A DNA stretch of 50,575 nucleotides from assembly GCF_002160145.1 (NCBI RefSeq), contig NZ_NFKA01000023.1, forward strand, positions 1-50,575, in the 5' to 3' direction. Made by a program: the position numbers and the translations under genes. Below are positions 7,742 to 15,303 of this stretch, piece after piece (within the stretch, counting starts at the first letter, position 1; the number at the start of each line of letters is the position of its first letter). The notes below the pieces were generated by a model. That model saw only the letters and a program-made list of their open reading frames with translations, did no database searches and was not told the origin of the DNA. The DNA comes from Gemmiger sp. An194. GTDB taxonomy: Bacteria; Bacillota; Clostridia; Oscillospirales; Ruminococcaceae.

Positions 7742-8239
7742 TCAAAAAGGCGGACCAGGCAAGGAGAGGGCAGAGGAACTCTGTTCCGAAGCAAGCAGCG
7801 TGACCGTGAGCAGACCCTTTTGCTGGCGGTGACGGGCGTATTCCACAAGCTTTTGTGTATTGCTTGCCGGATGCAGCATATAGGCGATCAGGCAGTCGGC
7901 ATGGTCAAGTACGTAGCGATTTGCCCGGATGATGGAGACTTTGCGGGGGACCATCTCCATACCCGGCGGATAATATGCGCCATCGAAACCAGCCGGAAGC
8001 TCGACCGGCCGTTCTGCGGGGTGGTAGGGCAGCAAAAGAAGCAGCGAGACGCTGGGGTGTGTCTGTTTGGCGGCAATCACAGCCTCTGCGGCAAGGTGGT
8101 CGAACCTGCCGTAATGACCGACGATAAATTCTGTTACCCCCAGCGTCAGAATGTGCCGTTCCACTTCCGCTCGCAGTATCGGGCCGATTTCAATGGGGGC
8201 ATCCCGGTGGCCCACAAAAAAGCATGTTTTCCTGCACAT
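7742..8239 (-). CDS. SLOG/Rossmann-like nucleotide-binding protein
   Basis: The 165-residue protein starts with a hydrophobic strand and FVGHRDA, and carries VGHYGRFDHLAAEAV, LLLPYHPAERP and DHADCLIAY. This pattern is typical of small proteins of the SLOG (YspA/DprA-like) Rossmann superfamily widespread in Clostridia and thought to bind nucleotides. The biochemical role is unknown. Start codons GTG 8242 and ATG 8239 are adjacent and neither has a strong ribosome site. The gene diverges from the XRE regulator at 8336 across a perfect palindrome and may be its target. Confidence 0.6.
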   Translation of the reverse strand: MCRKTCFFVGHRDAPIEIGPILRAEVERHILTLGVTEFIVGHYGRFDHLAAEAVIAAKQTHPSVSLLLLLPYHPAERPVELPAGFDGAYYPPGMEMVPRKVSIIRANRYVLDHADCLIAYMLHPASNTQKLVEYARHRQQKGLLTVTLLASEQSSSALSLPGPPF

Positions 8240-8251
8240 CACTCTATCACC

Positions 8252-8284
8252 AACCCTTTTGAGTTATATTAACTCAAAAGGGTT
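8252..8284. promoter_or_regulatory. Perfect 33-bp palindrome (putative operator)
   Basis: The arms AACCCTTTTGAGTTA and TAACTCAAAAGGGTT are exact complements around the 3-base centre TAT. The palindrome sits between the divergent SLOG-like and XRE genes, 13 and 51 bases from their starts, where an autoregulatory operator would be expected. It has no T run beyond the arms, so a terminator is less likely. Confidence 0.65.
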
Positions 8285-8335
8285 AAACTTTTCAAGAGGA
8301 AACGGGTATCATTTTTTAAAAGTGAGGTGATGCCC

Positions 8336-8578
8336 GTGAACATTGGCGAAGCGGTGAGGGAACGCATTCTGGAATTGTGCCGGGAGCGGGAACTTTCCAT
8401 CAATAAGCTGTGCAGCATGAGCGGCGTCACCCAGTCCACGGTGAACAACATCATCAGCGGCCGCAACCGCAGCGCCACCGTGTCCACCATTCAGAAGCTG
8501 TGCGACGGGCTGGGCATCACCATCGAGGAGTTTTTCCATTCCCCGCTGTTCCGGGGCCTGGAACAGGAACTGCAATAA
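8336..8578 (+). CDS. Small XRE-family transcriptional regulator
   Basis: This 80-residue protein is a single helix-turn-helix domain: INKLCSMSGVTQSTVNNIIS is the XRE recognition unit, followed by the dimer segment KLCDGLGITIEEFF. GTG 8336 is taken as start because GAGG lies at 8324-8327 and the product begins MNIGEAV as in relatives; GTG 8327 and ATG 8330 are also in frame but sit on the ribosome site. It probably binds the palindrome just upstream. Confidence 0.85.
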   Translation: MNIGEAVRERILELCRERELSINKLCSMSGVTQSTVNNIISGRNRSATVSTIQKLCDGLGITIEEFFHSPLFRGLEQELQ

Positions 8579-8580
8579 AC

Positions 8581-8625
8581 AAAAGCGCCGCCTCCATTGG
8601 TCATTTCCAATGGGGGCGGCGCTTT
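8581..8625. terminator. Bidirectional terminator between two convergent XRE genes
   Basis: The arms AAAGCGCCGCC and GGCGGCGCTTT surround an inner CATTGG/CCAATG stem. Flanking A and T runs suit both strands. Confidence 0.8.
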
Positions 8626-8631
8626 GTTGTG

Positions 8632-9717
8632 TCAGACGCTCGCCTCCAGCCGGGCGAGGGCGGCGGCGAACACCGGGTGGTCCATTAGGGAGCGGTATTT
8701 TTCCTCCTTGTGGATTTCATCCAGCAGCAGGCGGCGCAGCTCCCGGTGGCTGGCCTGGGCGCTTTCCGGGTGCTTGGCGGTCACGCCCGGGGCGAAGATG
8801 TCCGCCCGGGGAAAGGCGGGCGGGCCGGTGAGCACCTCCACATACTGCGCAAAGCAGGTGGCGGCTTCGTCCGGCTGGCCCTCCTGCAGGCACAGCTCCA
8901 TGGCAAGGCCTGCGCTCATGTCCGGAAAATCGAAGGCCCGGGCCAGCGCTCCATAGGCCTCGCACACCGCCCGCTGACGCTCCGGTTCCGGCAGCAGCTT
9001 CGGGTTCATCATCGTGGCCAGCAGGCTCTGGGTCTGGCTGATGAGCTTATACAGCTGCTTCTGGATGGTTTCCAGCGCCTTGCCGGGCTGGCCTGTCTTC
9101 AGGTAATACTGGGCCCAGGCCCCGGTGGGGTCGCCCACCCGCTCGGGCAGCTGGCGCAGCAGCGCCGCGCCCTGTTCCGGGTCGCCGTCCGTGAGCTCCA
9201 GCACCGCCAGCCCGATGGTGGCGGTCTGCCAGTAGGCCGCGTTGCCGCTTTCACGCACCTGCTCCAGCAACTGGCGCTTGCGGGCCCGCCAGCGGGTGCG
9301 CACCTCCTCGCCCGCCGCGGGGAAGAACATGGTCAGCGCGTCATAGCTGGCCACAGCGTTGTATTGCAGGGCGGTGCAGCTGGGGTACTGATGCAGCAGC
9401 TCCTCCAGCTGCCGCTCGGCGGCCTGCCAGCCGTCCGGCTGCTGGCGCATGGCGGTTTCCAGCAGCCGGTTTATCTGCCGCACCACCTCCTCGTCGCTTA
9501 AGGTCTCTTCAAATTGCAGCAGCGCGTCCACGCTGGTGCCCAGCGCCCGGGCCAGCGGGCAGAGCAGAGTGATGTCCGGGTAGGAGGTGTCGGTCTCCCA
9601 CTTGCTCACCGCCGGGGCACTTACCCCCAGCCGGGCCGCCAGCTGCTCCTGGGTCAGGCCCTTTGCCTTGCGGCGGGCCACGATAGCCGCGCCAATTTTC
9701 ATCCGGTTCAGTTCCAT
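8632..9717 (-). CDS. XRE-family regulator with a long TPR-like C-terminal domain
   Basis: The 361-residue protein has an N-terminal XRE domain (KGLTQEQLAARLGVSAPAVS, about residues 17-36). A roughly 290-residue helical region follows, with repeated A/L-rich helices that look like tetratricopeptide-type repeats. Such sensors in Firmicutes often bind a peptide or small ligand through the repeats; the ligand is unknown here. ATG 9717 follows AAGGAG; an upstream ATG region lacks a ribosome site. Confidence 0.8.
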   Translation of the reverse strand: MELNRMKIGAAIVARRKAKGLTQEQLAARLGVSAPAVSKWETDTSYPDITLLCPLARALGTSVDALLQFEETLSDEEVVRQINRLLETAMRQQPDGWQAAERQLEELLHQYPSCTALQYNAVASYDALTMFFPAAGEEVRTRWRARKRQLLEQVRESGNAAYWQTATIGLAVLELTDGDPEQGAALLRQLPERVGDPTGAWAQYYLKTGQPGKALETIQKQLYKLISQTQSLLATMMNPKLLPEPERQRAVCEAYGALARAFDFPDMSAGLAMELCLQEGQPDEAATCFAQYVEVLTGPPAFPRADIFAPGVTAKHPESAQASHRELRRLLLDEIHKEEKYRSLMDHPVFAAALARLEASV

Positions 9718-9849
9718 GGTGTGCTCCTTGTTCGGGTTAAATGGGTGGATGTGCGCCGCGCTCCTTCTGCTTTTATTGTAGTGCATCCCGCCCGCCGCCA
9801 CAAGCGACGGGTGGTTACGCGCCGGGCAGGTTTTTCTGCCCGCTGGTTA

Positions 9850-9884
9850 CAAAAATGCCCCGGGCCGAAGGTCCGGGGCATGGG
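9850..9884. terminator. Hairpin after the membrane XRE gene
   Basis: The arms TGCCCCGGGCC and GGTCCGGGGCA form a compact hairpin just beyond the stop at 9892. The T run on the minus strand is short, so terminator strength is uncertain. Confidence 0.5.
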
Positions 9885-9891
9885 CAGAGAG

Positions 9892-10875
9892 TCAGCGGGG
9901 CTGGCGCAGCATCCGGCGCAGGGCCAGCAGCGCCGCGAACAGCACTGCCGCCACCGGCCAGATGATCCAGGTGCGGGTCCACTGGCCGGTGTAAAAGCTC
10001 ACCGCCAGATAGATGGCGGTGGTCAGGCACCAGTAGAAGCCGGTAAAGGGGTCATTGCGCCGGTTTTCCGCCTTGTGTTCCCGGGTGTAGTCGCCCTCCT
10101 CCAGCAGCTTTTCGTAGGCCTCCCAGGGGCAGACCACCCGGATGATGATATAGACGCCCACAGCAATGAGGACTAAGATCAGGCAGACCGCGAACACGCA
10201 GGCCAGTTCGGCCTCCAGCGCCATGCAGAAGAACAGCGGCACCACGCTGAGAATGCACAGCACGATGCCCACCACCAGACCCGTGTGGTAAGTGGGGGCG
10301 AAGGCCTCCCGCTTGGCCTCCACGATGCCCGCCACCCCGTATTCCGTGGCGATGGGCTCCTTTTCCAAAAATTCATACCGCTCCAGCCGGATGCCGCTGG
10401 GCAGCAGGATGGCCACGCCCGCCGCCACGATCACGAACAAAAGCAGCAGGCCGATGGCGGCGACCATGTCCTCGGTGAGGGCGATGCGGCCGTGCTCCGC
10501 CATGCCGGCGATGGCGATCAGCGGCACCGGCGACAGGATGAACAGCGCCACCGCCAGCGCAATGAATTTGTGGCAGCGCTCGCTCAGGTCCATATAAGCG
10601 TTGGCCTCCTCCAGCGAGATGGGCCGGGGCGCGGGGCCCTCCTCGGGCAGAGGGGCGGCGCAGCCCTCCTCCTCGGCGGCATTGTCCTTTAATAAATAAT
10701 CGGTGCTCACCCCGAACAGTTCGCTCATTTTTACGATTTTGTCCAGGTCCGGCATGGAGGCCATGGACTCCCACTTGGACACCGACTGCCGGGACACCCC
10801 CAATCGCATCGCCAGCTCCTCCTGGGACCAGCCCTGAGCCTTGCGCAGCTTCATAATTTTTTCTGCTAAGATCAT
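9892..10875 (-). CDS. XRE-family regulator with membrane domain
   Basis: The 327-residue protein has an N-terminal XRE domain (GWSQEELAMRLGVSRQSVSK), a short acidic and proline-rich linker at about residues 65-85, and about six hydrophobic segments starting with FIALAVALFILSPVPLIAIA. Membrane-anchored XRE proteins are common in Clostridia and probably sense a membrane or envelope signal. ATG 10875 follows AAGGAG at nine bases; the TTG at 10884 is less likely. The neighbouring genes are also regulators, so no target is evident. Confidence 0.82.
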   Translation of the reverse strand: MILAEKIMKLRKAQGWSQEELAMRLGVSRQSVSKWESMASMPDLDKIVKMSELFGVSTDYLLKDNAAEEEGCAAPLPEEGPAPRPISLEEANAYMDLSERCHKFIALAVALFILSPVPLIAIAGMAEHGRIALTEDMVAAIGLLLLFVIVAAGVAILLPSGIRLERYEFLEKEPIATEYGVAGIVEAKREAFAPTYHTGLVVGIVLCILSVVPLFFCMALEAELACVFAVCLILVLIAVGVYIIIRVVCPWEAYEKLLEEGDYTREHKAENRRNDPFTGFYWCLTTAIYLAVSFYTGQWTRTWIIWPVAAVLFAALLALRRMLRQPR

Positions 10876-11079
10876 ATCCCACAACTCCTTCTCACGGGTT
10901 CTGTTTTGCTGCTCTCATTGTAGCAAAAGCGCCGGTTTTCCGCCACCCAGTTTGCTGTTCAATTTGTCAACCGGCGGTTGCACCGGAGGAAAACCGGCCG
11001 CGCAGGCCCGCCAATCCGGGCAAAAAGAAGCCGCCCGGCCCCATGTTACAACAGGGCCGGGCGTTGTTTTGTTTTGATG

Positions 11080-11625
11080 TCACATCTCTTCCAGCGGCTC
11101 GGCCAGCTGGCGCAGCAGGATCCGTTCCAGCTGGGCGGAAAGGCGGGCGGCGTCCAGCTCGCGGCGGCCGCAGTAGTCCAGCAGAATGCCGGTGAGCGCC
11201 CGGGAATTGTAATCCAGAAAGACCTCCCGGTCCGGCTGGTTCACCGCGAAGTTTGGCATAAAGCGTTCCAGCAGCCCGTTCAGAAAGACCCGCACGCAGG
11301 CGGTGAGGGCATCGGTGAAGCGCTGCCGCCGGTGGGAACAGAGCAGCTTGTGCAGCACGTCGAATTGCCCGGCGGTGTGGGCGATCAGCAGCTCCAGACC
11401 GCAGCGAAGCTGGGGCAGCTCCAGGCTCTGGCGCAGCAGCTGCTCGGTCTCGCGGCGGACAGACCATTCCATCACGTCGTTGATGTCCTGAAAATGGTAA
11501 TAAAAGGTCTGGCGGGAGATGTGGCACTCCTCGATCAGCGCCTTCACGGTGATCTTGTCCACATTGCCCCGGCGCACCAGCTCCTTGAATTGGCCGGCGA
11601 TCACCAGCTTCATGTCGATGGGCAT
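11080..11625 (-). CDS. TetR-family transcriptional regulator
   Basis: The 181-residue protein has a TetR-type N-terminal domain, with ITVKALIEECHISRQTFYYH as its helix-turn-helix, followed by a helical ligand-binding part. The FYYHFQDINDVMEW signature and overall build resemble the DhaS-like subgroup. ATG 11625 is chosen for GAGG placed 11 bases upstream; an ATG at 11649 would extend it by eight residues. The inducer and target genes are not evident. Confidence 0.8.
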   Translation of the reverse strand: MPIDMKLVIAGQFKELVRRGNVDKITVKALIEECHISRQTFYYHFQDINDVMEWSVRRETEQLLRQSLELPQLRCGLELLIAHTAGQFDVLHKLLCSHRRQRFTDALTACVRVFLNGLLERFMPNFAVNQPDREVFLDYNSRALTGILLDYCGRRELDAARLSAQLERILLRQLAEPLEEM

Positions 11626-11728
11626 AACGGGATACCTCGCAGGGATCAAAAACGATTGGGTGAATTATTTCCCATTATACCAAAAAAACAGCCGGGGAAC
11701 AATTTGAATTGCCCCGGCTGCGGTAAAA

Positions 11729-11935
11729 TTACTGGTTCCGAGTGTCCAGCTCCCGCTGGATCAGCTCATTGGCGATGGTGAAGGCCTCGATGCGCCGCTT
11801 TGCCAGCGTAAGCTGGGATTTATAGCGGGTCGGGTCTTCCTTTGCTTCAAAGGTCTTCACCGTCTGGCGAAGCTTGTGCAGGGTGGAGTCGATCTGGCGC
11901 TTTGCCTCGGTCAGCTCGTCGCGGGTGTAGTCCAT
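11729..11935 (-). CDS. Small helical protein of unknown function
   Basis: The 68-residue product is strongly charged (MDYTRDELTEAKRQIDSTLH at the start) and probably forms a helical hairpin or coiled coil. No family was recognised. The ATG at 11935 follows GAGAGGACA. It sits 20 bases after the XRE gene at 11956 and is probably cotranscribed with it. Small helical partners beside XRE genes can modulate the regulator, but that is only a suggestion. Confidence 0.6.
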   Translation of the reverse strand: MDYTRDELTEAKRQIDSTLHKLRQTVKTFEAKEDPTRYKSQLTLAKRRIEAFTIANELIQRELDTRNQ

Positions 11936-11955
11936 GGGGTGTCCTCTCTCAAATG

Positions 11956-12405
11956 TCACATCTGGCCCTTCCAGACCCGGGCCAGAATATCCTTTAATAC
12001 CAGCAGTGCGTCGGTGGTGTTGTAGCCGTATTCCACCTGCAGCTGGGTGAGCATCTCCCGCAGCTGGGGGGCGTAGTCCTGGATGCGCACCGTCTTGTGG
12101 TAGGTGGCCAGCACCGGGTATTTCTTGCTCCAGACCTTGTTCCAGTCGATTTTCGCCTGGGCCTCCTCGCTCACGCTGTCGATCATCTCCCGGGCCTGCT
12201 GCTCGTCAAAATCGTATTCCACCAGCTCGTCCAGCGTGATGTGGTACAAAACGGCCAGCCGCTTGGACTGGCGGATGTCCGGCAATGTTTCTCCGGTCTC
12301 CCACTTGGAGATGGTCTGGCGGGAAACGCCCAGCTTTCCGGCCACATCCTCCTGGGAAAGGCCGCTCTTTTTGCGGGCGTGATACAAACCGCTTGCAAAG
12401 CTCAT
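11956..12405 (-). CDS. XRE-family transcriptional regulator
   Basis: The 149-residue protein opens with an XRE domain (KSGLSQEDVAGKLGVSRQTI), then LAVLYHITLDELVEYD. A helical C-terminal extension of about 80 residues matches no domain known to me. ATG 12405 has AGGAGG at the best distance. It is first of a two-gene unit with the small helical protein. Confidence 0.82.
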   Translation of the reverse strand: MSFASGLYHARKKSGLSQEDVAGKLGVSRQTISKWETGETLPDIRQSKRLAVLYHITLDELVEYDFDEQQAREMIDSVSEEAQAKIDWNKVWSKKYPVLATYHKTVRIQDYAPQLREMLTQLQVEYGYNTTDALLVLKDILARVWKGQM

Positions 12406-12510
12406 GGGTAAAACCTCCTGTTGGCTTGTGTATTCTGCCCTTTCAGTATACCGCCAGCCGCGCCAAAAGGCCACCAACCAAACCTGCCGCTTTCGCCCGG
12501 TTTGTTAACA

Positions 12511-12885
12511 TCACTTGATGAGGGCAAACCGGTAGGCCTCTTCGGTCCAGTCCAGCAGCTCGGCGTCCACCTCTTTGGGGGTCGTGAGCAGGATGTGGTG
12601 GGTCCAGCGGTTGGGGTAGGGCTCGGTGGCCACCGCCACCCGGGGGGACTCCTTATGATAGGAAAGCCCCAGGCTCACCAGCAGGTATTCCTCCGGCCAG
12701 CCTTTCACCTTGCGCCAGGGCAGCGACACCGCCGCGAACACATACCGGTTGCGCAGCGAAATCTGGGTGCGGCTCACCTTGGCGGTGAAGGCAAGGCCCC
12801 GGTCCGCAAGCCCTTGGCAAAATGCCTCGTAGATGGGCAGCATTTGGGGCATGGAGTCAAAAAACAGCAGCTCGTCGTCGGTCAT
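12511..12885 (-). CDS. DUF5655 domain protein
   Basis: The 124-residue protein has the DUF5655 layout: PIYEAFCQGLADRG, the central KVSRTQISLRNRYVFAAVS strand pair, and a C-terminal HHILLTTPKEVD followed by a helix. The family is widespread in Firmicutes, sometimes labelled as predicted transport proteins, but its biochemical role is unknown. The ATG follows AGGTG. No tight neighbour association is visible. Confidence 0.7.
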   Translation of the reverse strand: MTDDELLFFDSMPQMLPIYEAFCQGLADRGLAFTAKVSRTQISLRNRYVFAAVSLPWRKVKGWPEEYLLVSLGLSYHKESPRVAVATEPYPNRWTHHILLTTPKEVDAELLDWTEEAYRFALIK

Positions 12886-12944
12886 GGTTGCACACCTGCC
12901 TTTTTTTCTTTATTATATCCCCGGCGGGCGGGGCGGGGCAACGG

Positions 12945-13454
12945 TCAGCGGTGCAGGTCCTGCCCGGCGGTCAGCGCCCGGCGGCGCAGATACAGCTTGC
13001 AGAAGCCGAAGGCGCCCACGGCGGCCAGCGCCAGGTTCAGCCAGCTGAGCTGTTGCAGATGGCTGTTGGCCAGATTGGCAAAGCCGGGCAGCACGTTAAC
13101 CGCCATGATCACGCCGCAGAGGGCCAGCACGCCGTCCAGATGGCGCAGCACGCCCTCCAGATCCGAGAAGATCTCAAAGGGCTGGCCGTCCGATTTCTTT
13201 TTCAGGTAGATCCAGTTCAGGCACCGGCCCACCACCTGGATGCCGGTCTCTTCCAGAAAGGCCAGGTAGTCCGGGTCGGTCTTGCGCAGCAGCTGCAGCT
13301 GGTACTGGTATTCGCCCGGCTGGCCCTGCTCGAATTCATACACGAAGAACCCCGCCCGGCACAGCTGCCAGCCCTGGCGGCTCATCTCGTTCAGCCAGGC
13401 GATCTCCTTTTCAAAGTTCCAGATAAAAAACGTGCGGTGGATGATCTTTTTCAT
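12945..13454 (-). CDS. DUF2812 membrane protein
   Basis: The 169-residue protein begins with a soluble DUF2812 domain (FEKEIAWLNEMSRQGWQL, then WLNxMxxxGW-type spacing) and ends with two hydrophobic segments, GVLALCGVIMAVNVLPGF and a second near residues 138-158. DUF2812 proteins are nearly always encoded beside a PadR regulator; here the ATG overlaps the PadR stop by four bases, which implies translational coupling. The pair probably acts as a stress or envelope-responsive switch, with the details unknown. Confidence 0.85.
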   Translation of the reverse strand: MKKIIHRTFFIWNFEKEIAWLNEMSRQGWQLCRAGFFVYEFEQGQPGEYQYQLQLLRKTDPDYLAFLEETGIQVVGRCLNWIYLKKKSDGQPFEIFSDLEGVLRHLDGVLALCGVIMAVNVLPGFANLANSHLQQLSWLNLALAAVGAFGFCKLYLRRRALTAGQDLHR

Positions 13455-13771
13455 ACCGGATTCCCTCCTGTGACCTGTTCGCCGTTTTTCACCAGCTCAC
13501 GCAGCCGGGCCAGCTCGTTTTCCACGGCGGCTCGGCCCGCGGCGGTGATGCGGTATTCCTTCTTCCGACTGCCCGGGGTGCAGGGCAGCGCCTCGATCCA
13601 GCCCTTGTCCTGCAGGGTGTTCAGCGCGCCGTACAGGGTGCCCGCCGCCAGCCGCACCCGCCCGCCGGAACATTCCTCGGCCTTCTGCATGATGCCGTAG
13701 CCGTGCAGCGGCTGATACAGCGAAAGCAGAATGTAGTAAAAGGCCTCGGTCAGCGCGATGTGTTCGTTCAT
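13451..13771 (-). CDS. PadR-family transcriptional regulator
   Basis: The 106-residue protein is a winged-helix repressor of the short PadR subfamily: ILLSLYQPLHGYGIMQKAEE, then the recognition helix region LAAGTLYGALNTLQDKGWIE and the wing KKEYRITAAGRAAVE. AAGGAGG precedes ATG 13771. Two inverted repeats directly upstream are likely self-operators. It is the first gene of a unit with the DUF2812 gene. Confidence 0.92.
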   Translation of the reverse strand: MNEHIALTEAFYYILLSLYQPLHGYGIMQKAEECSGGRVRLAAGTLYGALNTLQDKGWIEALPCTPGSRKKEYRITAAGRAAVENELARLRELVKNGEQVTGGNPV

Positions 13772-13802
13772 CTGCGGCCCTCCTTTGTTTTACTCGGGAA
13801 AC

Positions 13803-13844
13803 GTTATATCGTCTTCCGATATAACTATATCAGGTGCCGATATA
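13803..13844. promoter_or_regulatory. Two adjacent inverted repeats, putative PadR operators
   Basis: The first has 9-bp perfect arms, GTTATATCG-TCTTC-CGATATAAC (13803-13825). The second is TATATC-AGGTGCC-GATATA (13826-13844). They lie 32 bases upstream of the PadR start, in an AT-rich patch likely to contain the promoter. Confidence 0.6.
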
Positions 13845-13931
13845 CTTGTCAAGCAGTCGGGGACCGGCGACGGGATGAGAAAGGAAAAGATTGCGACAAA
13901 AATCTATGGCAAAAAGGGCGGAAAGAATGAA

Positions 13932-13958
13932 TTAGCACTCTAAGATGTAGAGTGCTAA
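13932..13958. promoter_or_regulatory. CIRCE element (HrcA operator)
   Basis: TTAGCACTC, nine bases, GAGTGCTAA: an exact match to the CIRCE consensus bound by the heat-shock repressor HrcA. The nearest downstream gene is hsp20, 211 bases away. Confidence 0.95.
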
Positions 13959-14081
13959 CAATTAACAAAATGTTCATAAATCAACCAATTTTATGTCACA
14001 AACCGGCGGTAGAATATAGTTGTCAAAAGGGAACGGGAGCCAAGGCCAAAGGTCCTTGGAAGCAGACCCGGACGATTCCGA

Positions 14082-14112
14082 TTGACAAAGCGGCGCAGCC
14101 CCCGCGTATCAT
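14082..14112 (+). promoter_or_regulatory. Possible second hsp20 promoter
   Basis: TTGACA (14082-14087) and TATCAT (14107-14112) are 19 bases apart, a suboptimal spacing. If active, transcription would start downstream of CIRCE and escape HrcA. The leader between CIRCE and the gene also has a CCAAGG/CCTTGG hairpin at 14040-14059. Confidence 0.35.
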
Positions 14113-14169
14113 GCGCGCCGCATTACAACAAAAATCTATGATAAATGGCGCGGAGCAAAGGAGCATTTT

Positions 14170-14598
14170 ATGTTTGGTATGATTCCGTTTGGCCGTGAAG
14201 AAAACAGTTTGTTCAACTATCTGGATAATATGGAGCGCAGCCTCTTTACCGGTTTCGGTGATATGAGCCAGTTCCGCTGCGACATTCAGGATAAGGGCGA
14301 TTCCTACCTGATGGAGGCGGAGCTGCCTGGCTTCAATAAGGAGGACATCGCCATCGACCTGAACGGCGACAACCTGATGATCACCGCCCGCCACAACTCC
14401 GAGAGCGGCGAGAAAGACGATAAGGGCAACTACGTGTGCCGGGAACGGAAGTTCGGCTCCTTCAGCCGGAGCTTCGACGTGAGCGGCATCGACACCACCG
14501 CCATCAAGGCCGCCTACAACAACGGCATCCTGGAGCTGACCCTGCCCAAGAAGGGCGAAGTCACCCCCGCCTCCCGCAGCATCCAGATCGAGGGTTAA
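14170..14598 (+). CDS. hsp20: Hsp20/alpha-crystallin small heat-shock protein
   Basis: The 142-residue chaperone holds unfolded proteins in a refoldable state. The alpha-crystallin domain spans about residues 35-130: MEAELPGFNKEDIAIDL is the first conserved block and the AxxxNGxLxLxxPK block appears as AAYNNGILELTLPKKGE. The last residues, IQIEG, resemble the C-terminal IxI anchor. AAAGGAGC precedes the ATG. A perfect CIRCE upstream points to control by HrcA, unusual mainly in that groES or dnaK operons are the commoner targets. Confidence 0.95.
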   Translation: MFGMIPFGREENSLFNYLDNMERSLFTGFGDMSQFRCDIQDKGDSYLMEAELPGFNKEDIAIDLNGDNLMITARHNSESGEKDDKGNYVCRERKFGSFSRSFDVSGIDTTAIKAAYNNGILELTLPKKGEVTPASRSIQIEG

Positions 14599-14633
14599 GC
14601 GCACAGCAAGCCCCGCGGCAGAAAAACAAAAAA

Positions 14634-14673
14634 GGGCCCCGGCCAGCAAACCCGCTGGCCGGGGCCTTTTTTG
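14634..14673 (+). terminator. Intrinsic terminator after hsp20
   Basis: The arms GGCCCCGGCCAGC and GCTGGCCGGGGCC are followed by six T; an A run on the other side could serve the opposite strand. Confidence 0.85.
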
Positions 14674-14782
14674 TGCATGCTCGGGCAGGATGACGCATCC
14701 GGCGGGCGGAATTCCCGTCCGGTGTGCTGGAAAAATTTTTATCGACCTGCTATGATGGAGACAGAAAAAGGAGGGCGACGGA

Positions 14783-15298
14783 ATGAGTCTGGCAAAACGA
14801 ATCGCAGCCTGCCGCAAGCAGGCGGGGCTTTCGCAGGAAAAGCTGGCCGAGCGCATGGGCGTAAGCCGGCAGACGATCTCCCGCTGGGAGACCGGGGAGG
14901 CACGGCCGGATCTGGAAAAGTTTGAACAGCTGTGCAGTGTGTTTTCGGTCAGCGCCGACGCCCTGCTGTTCGGCGCTCAAAGCCAGGCGCAGCCGGGCGA
15001 TCTGGAGCAGCCGGGCGATCTGGAGCAGCCGGACGGCCGGGAGCAGTCCCGGCGGGCAAAGGCACATTTTCGCATGGCGGCGGCAGTGGTTCTGGCGGCA
15101 GCGGGCGTGCTGCTGGTGGTGGCGGCGCTGCTGTTTGCTCTGATTGAAAGCCAGCAGCCCTATCAGACCTGGTATACAGCGCTGGGGCCGTACGCCAGCC
15201 ACCTGTTCTGCACCTGGCGGGTGTGGCTGCTGGTGCTGGGCATCGGAATGGCCGGGGCAGGTGGAGTGTGCATCACGCGGGAATACCGACGGCTGTAA
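14783..15298 (+). CDS. XRE-family regulator with two membrane segments
   Basis: The 171-residue protein has an XRE domain (AGLSQEKLAERMGVSRQTIS) in its first 65 residues. A linker follows that contains an almost exact peptide repeat (QPGDLE twice, then QPDGRE), and then two hydrophobic helices, the first around residues 97-120 and the second near 150-165. The repeat comes from an 18-bp tandem duplication at 14990-15025. AAAGGAGGG precedes the ATG. It is probably a membrane-tethered regulator; its targets are unknown. Confidence 0.82.
   Translation: MSLAKRIAACRKQAGLSQEKLAERMGVSRQTISRWETGEARPDLEKFEQLCSVFSVSADALLFGAQSQAQPGDLEQPGDLEQPDGREQSRRAKAHFRMAAAVVLAAAGVLLVVAALLFALIESQQPYQTWYTALGPYASHLFCTWRVWLLVLGIGMAGAGGVCITREYRRL
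14990..15043 (+). repeat. 18-bp tandem repeat inside the XRE linker
   Basis: Two identical units starting CAGCCGGGCGATCTGGAG (14990-15007 and 15008-15025) are followed by a diverged third unit to 15043. The reading frame is kept, so linker length can change without frameshift. Confidence 0.8.
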
Positions 15299-15303
15299 CG
15301 GCG

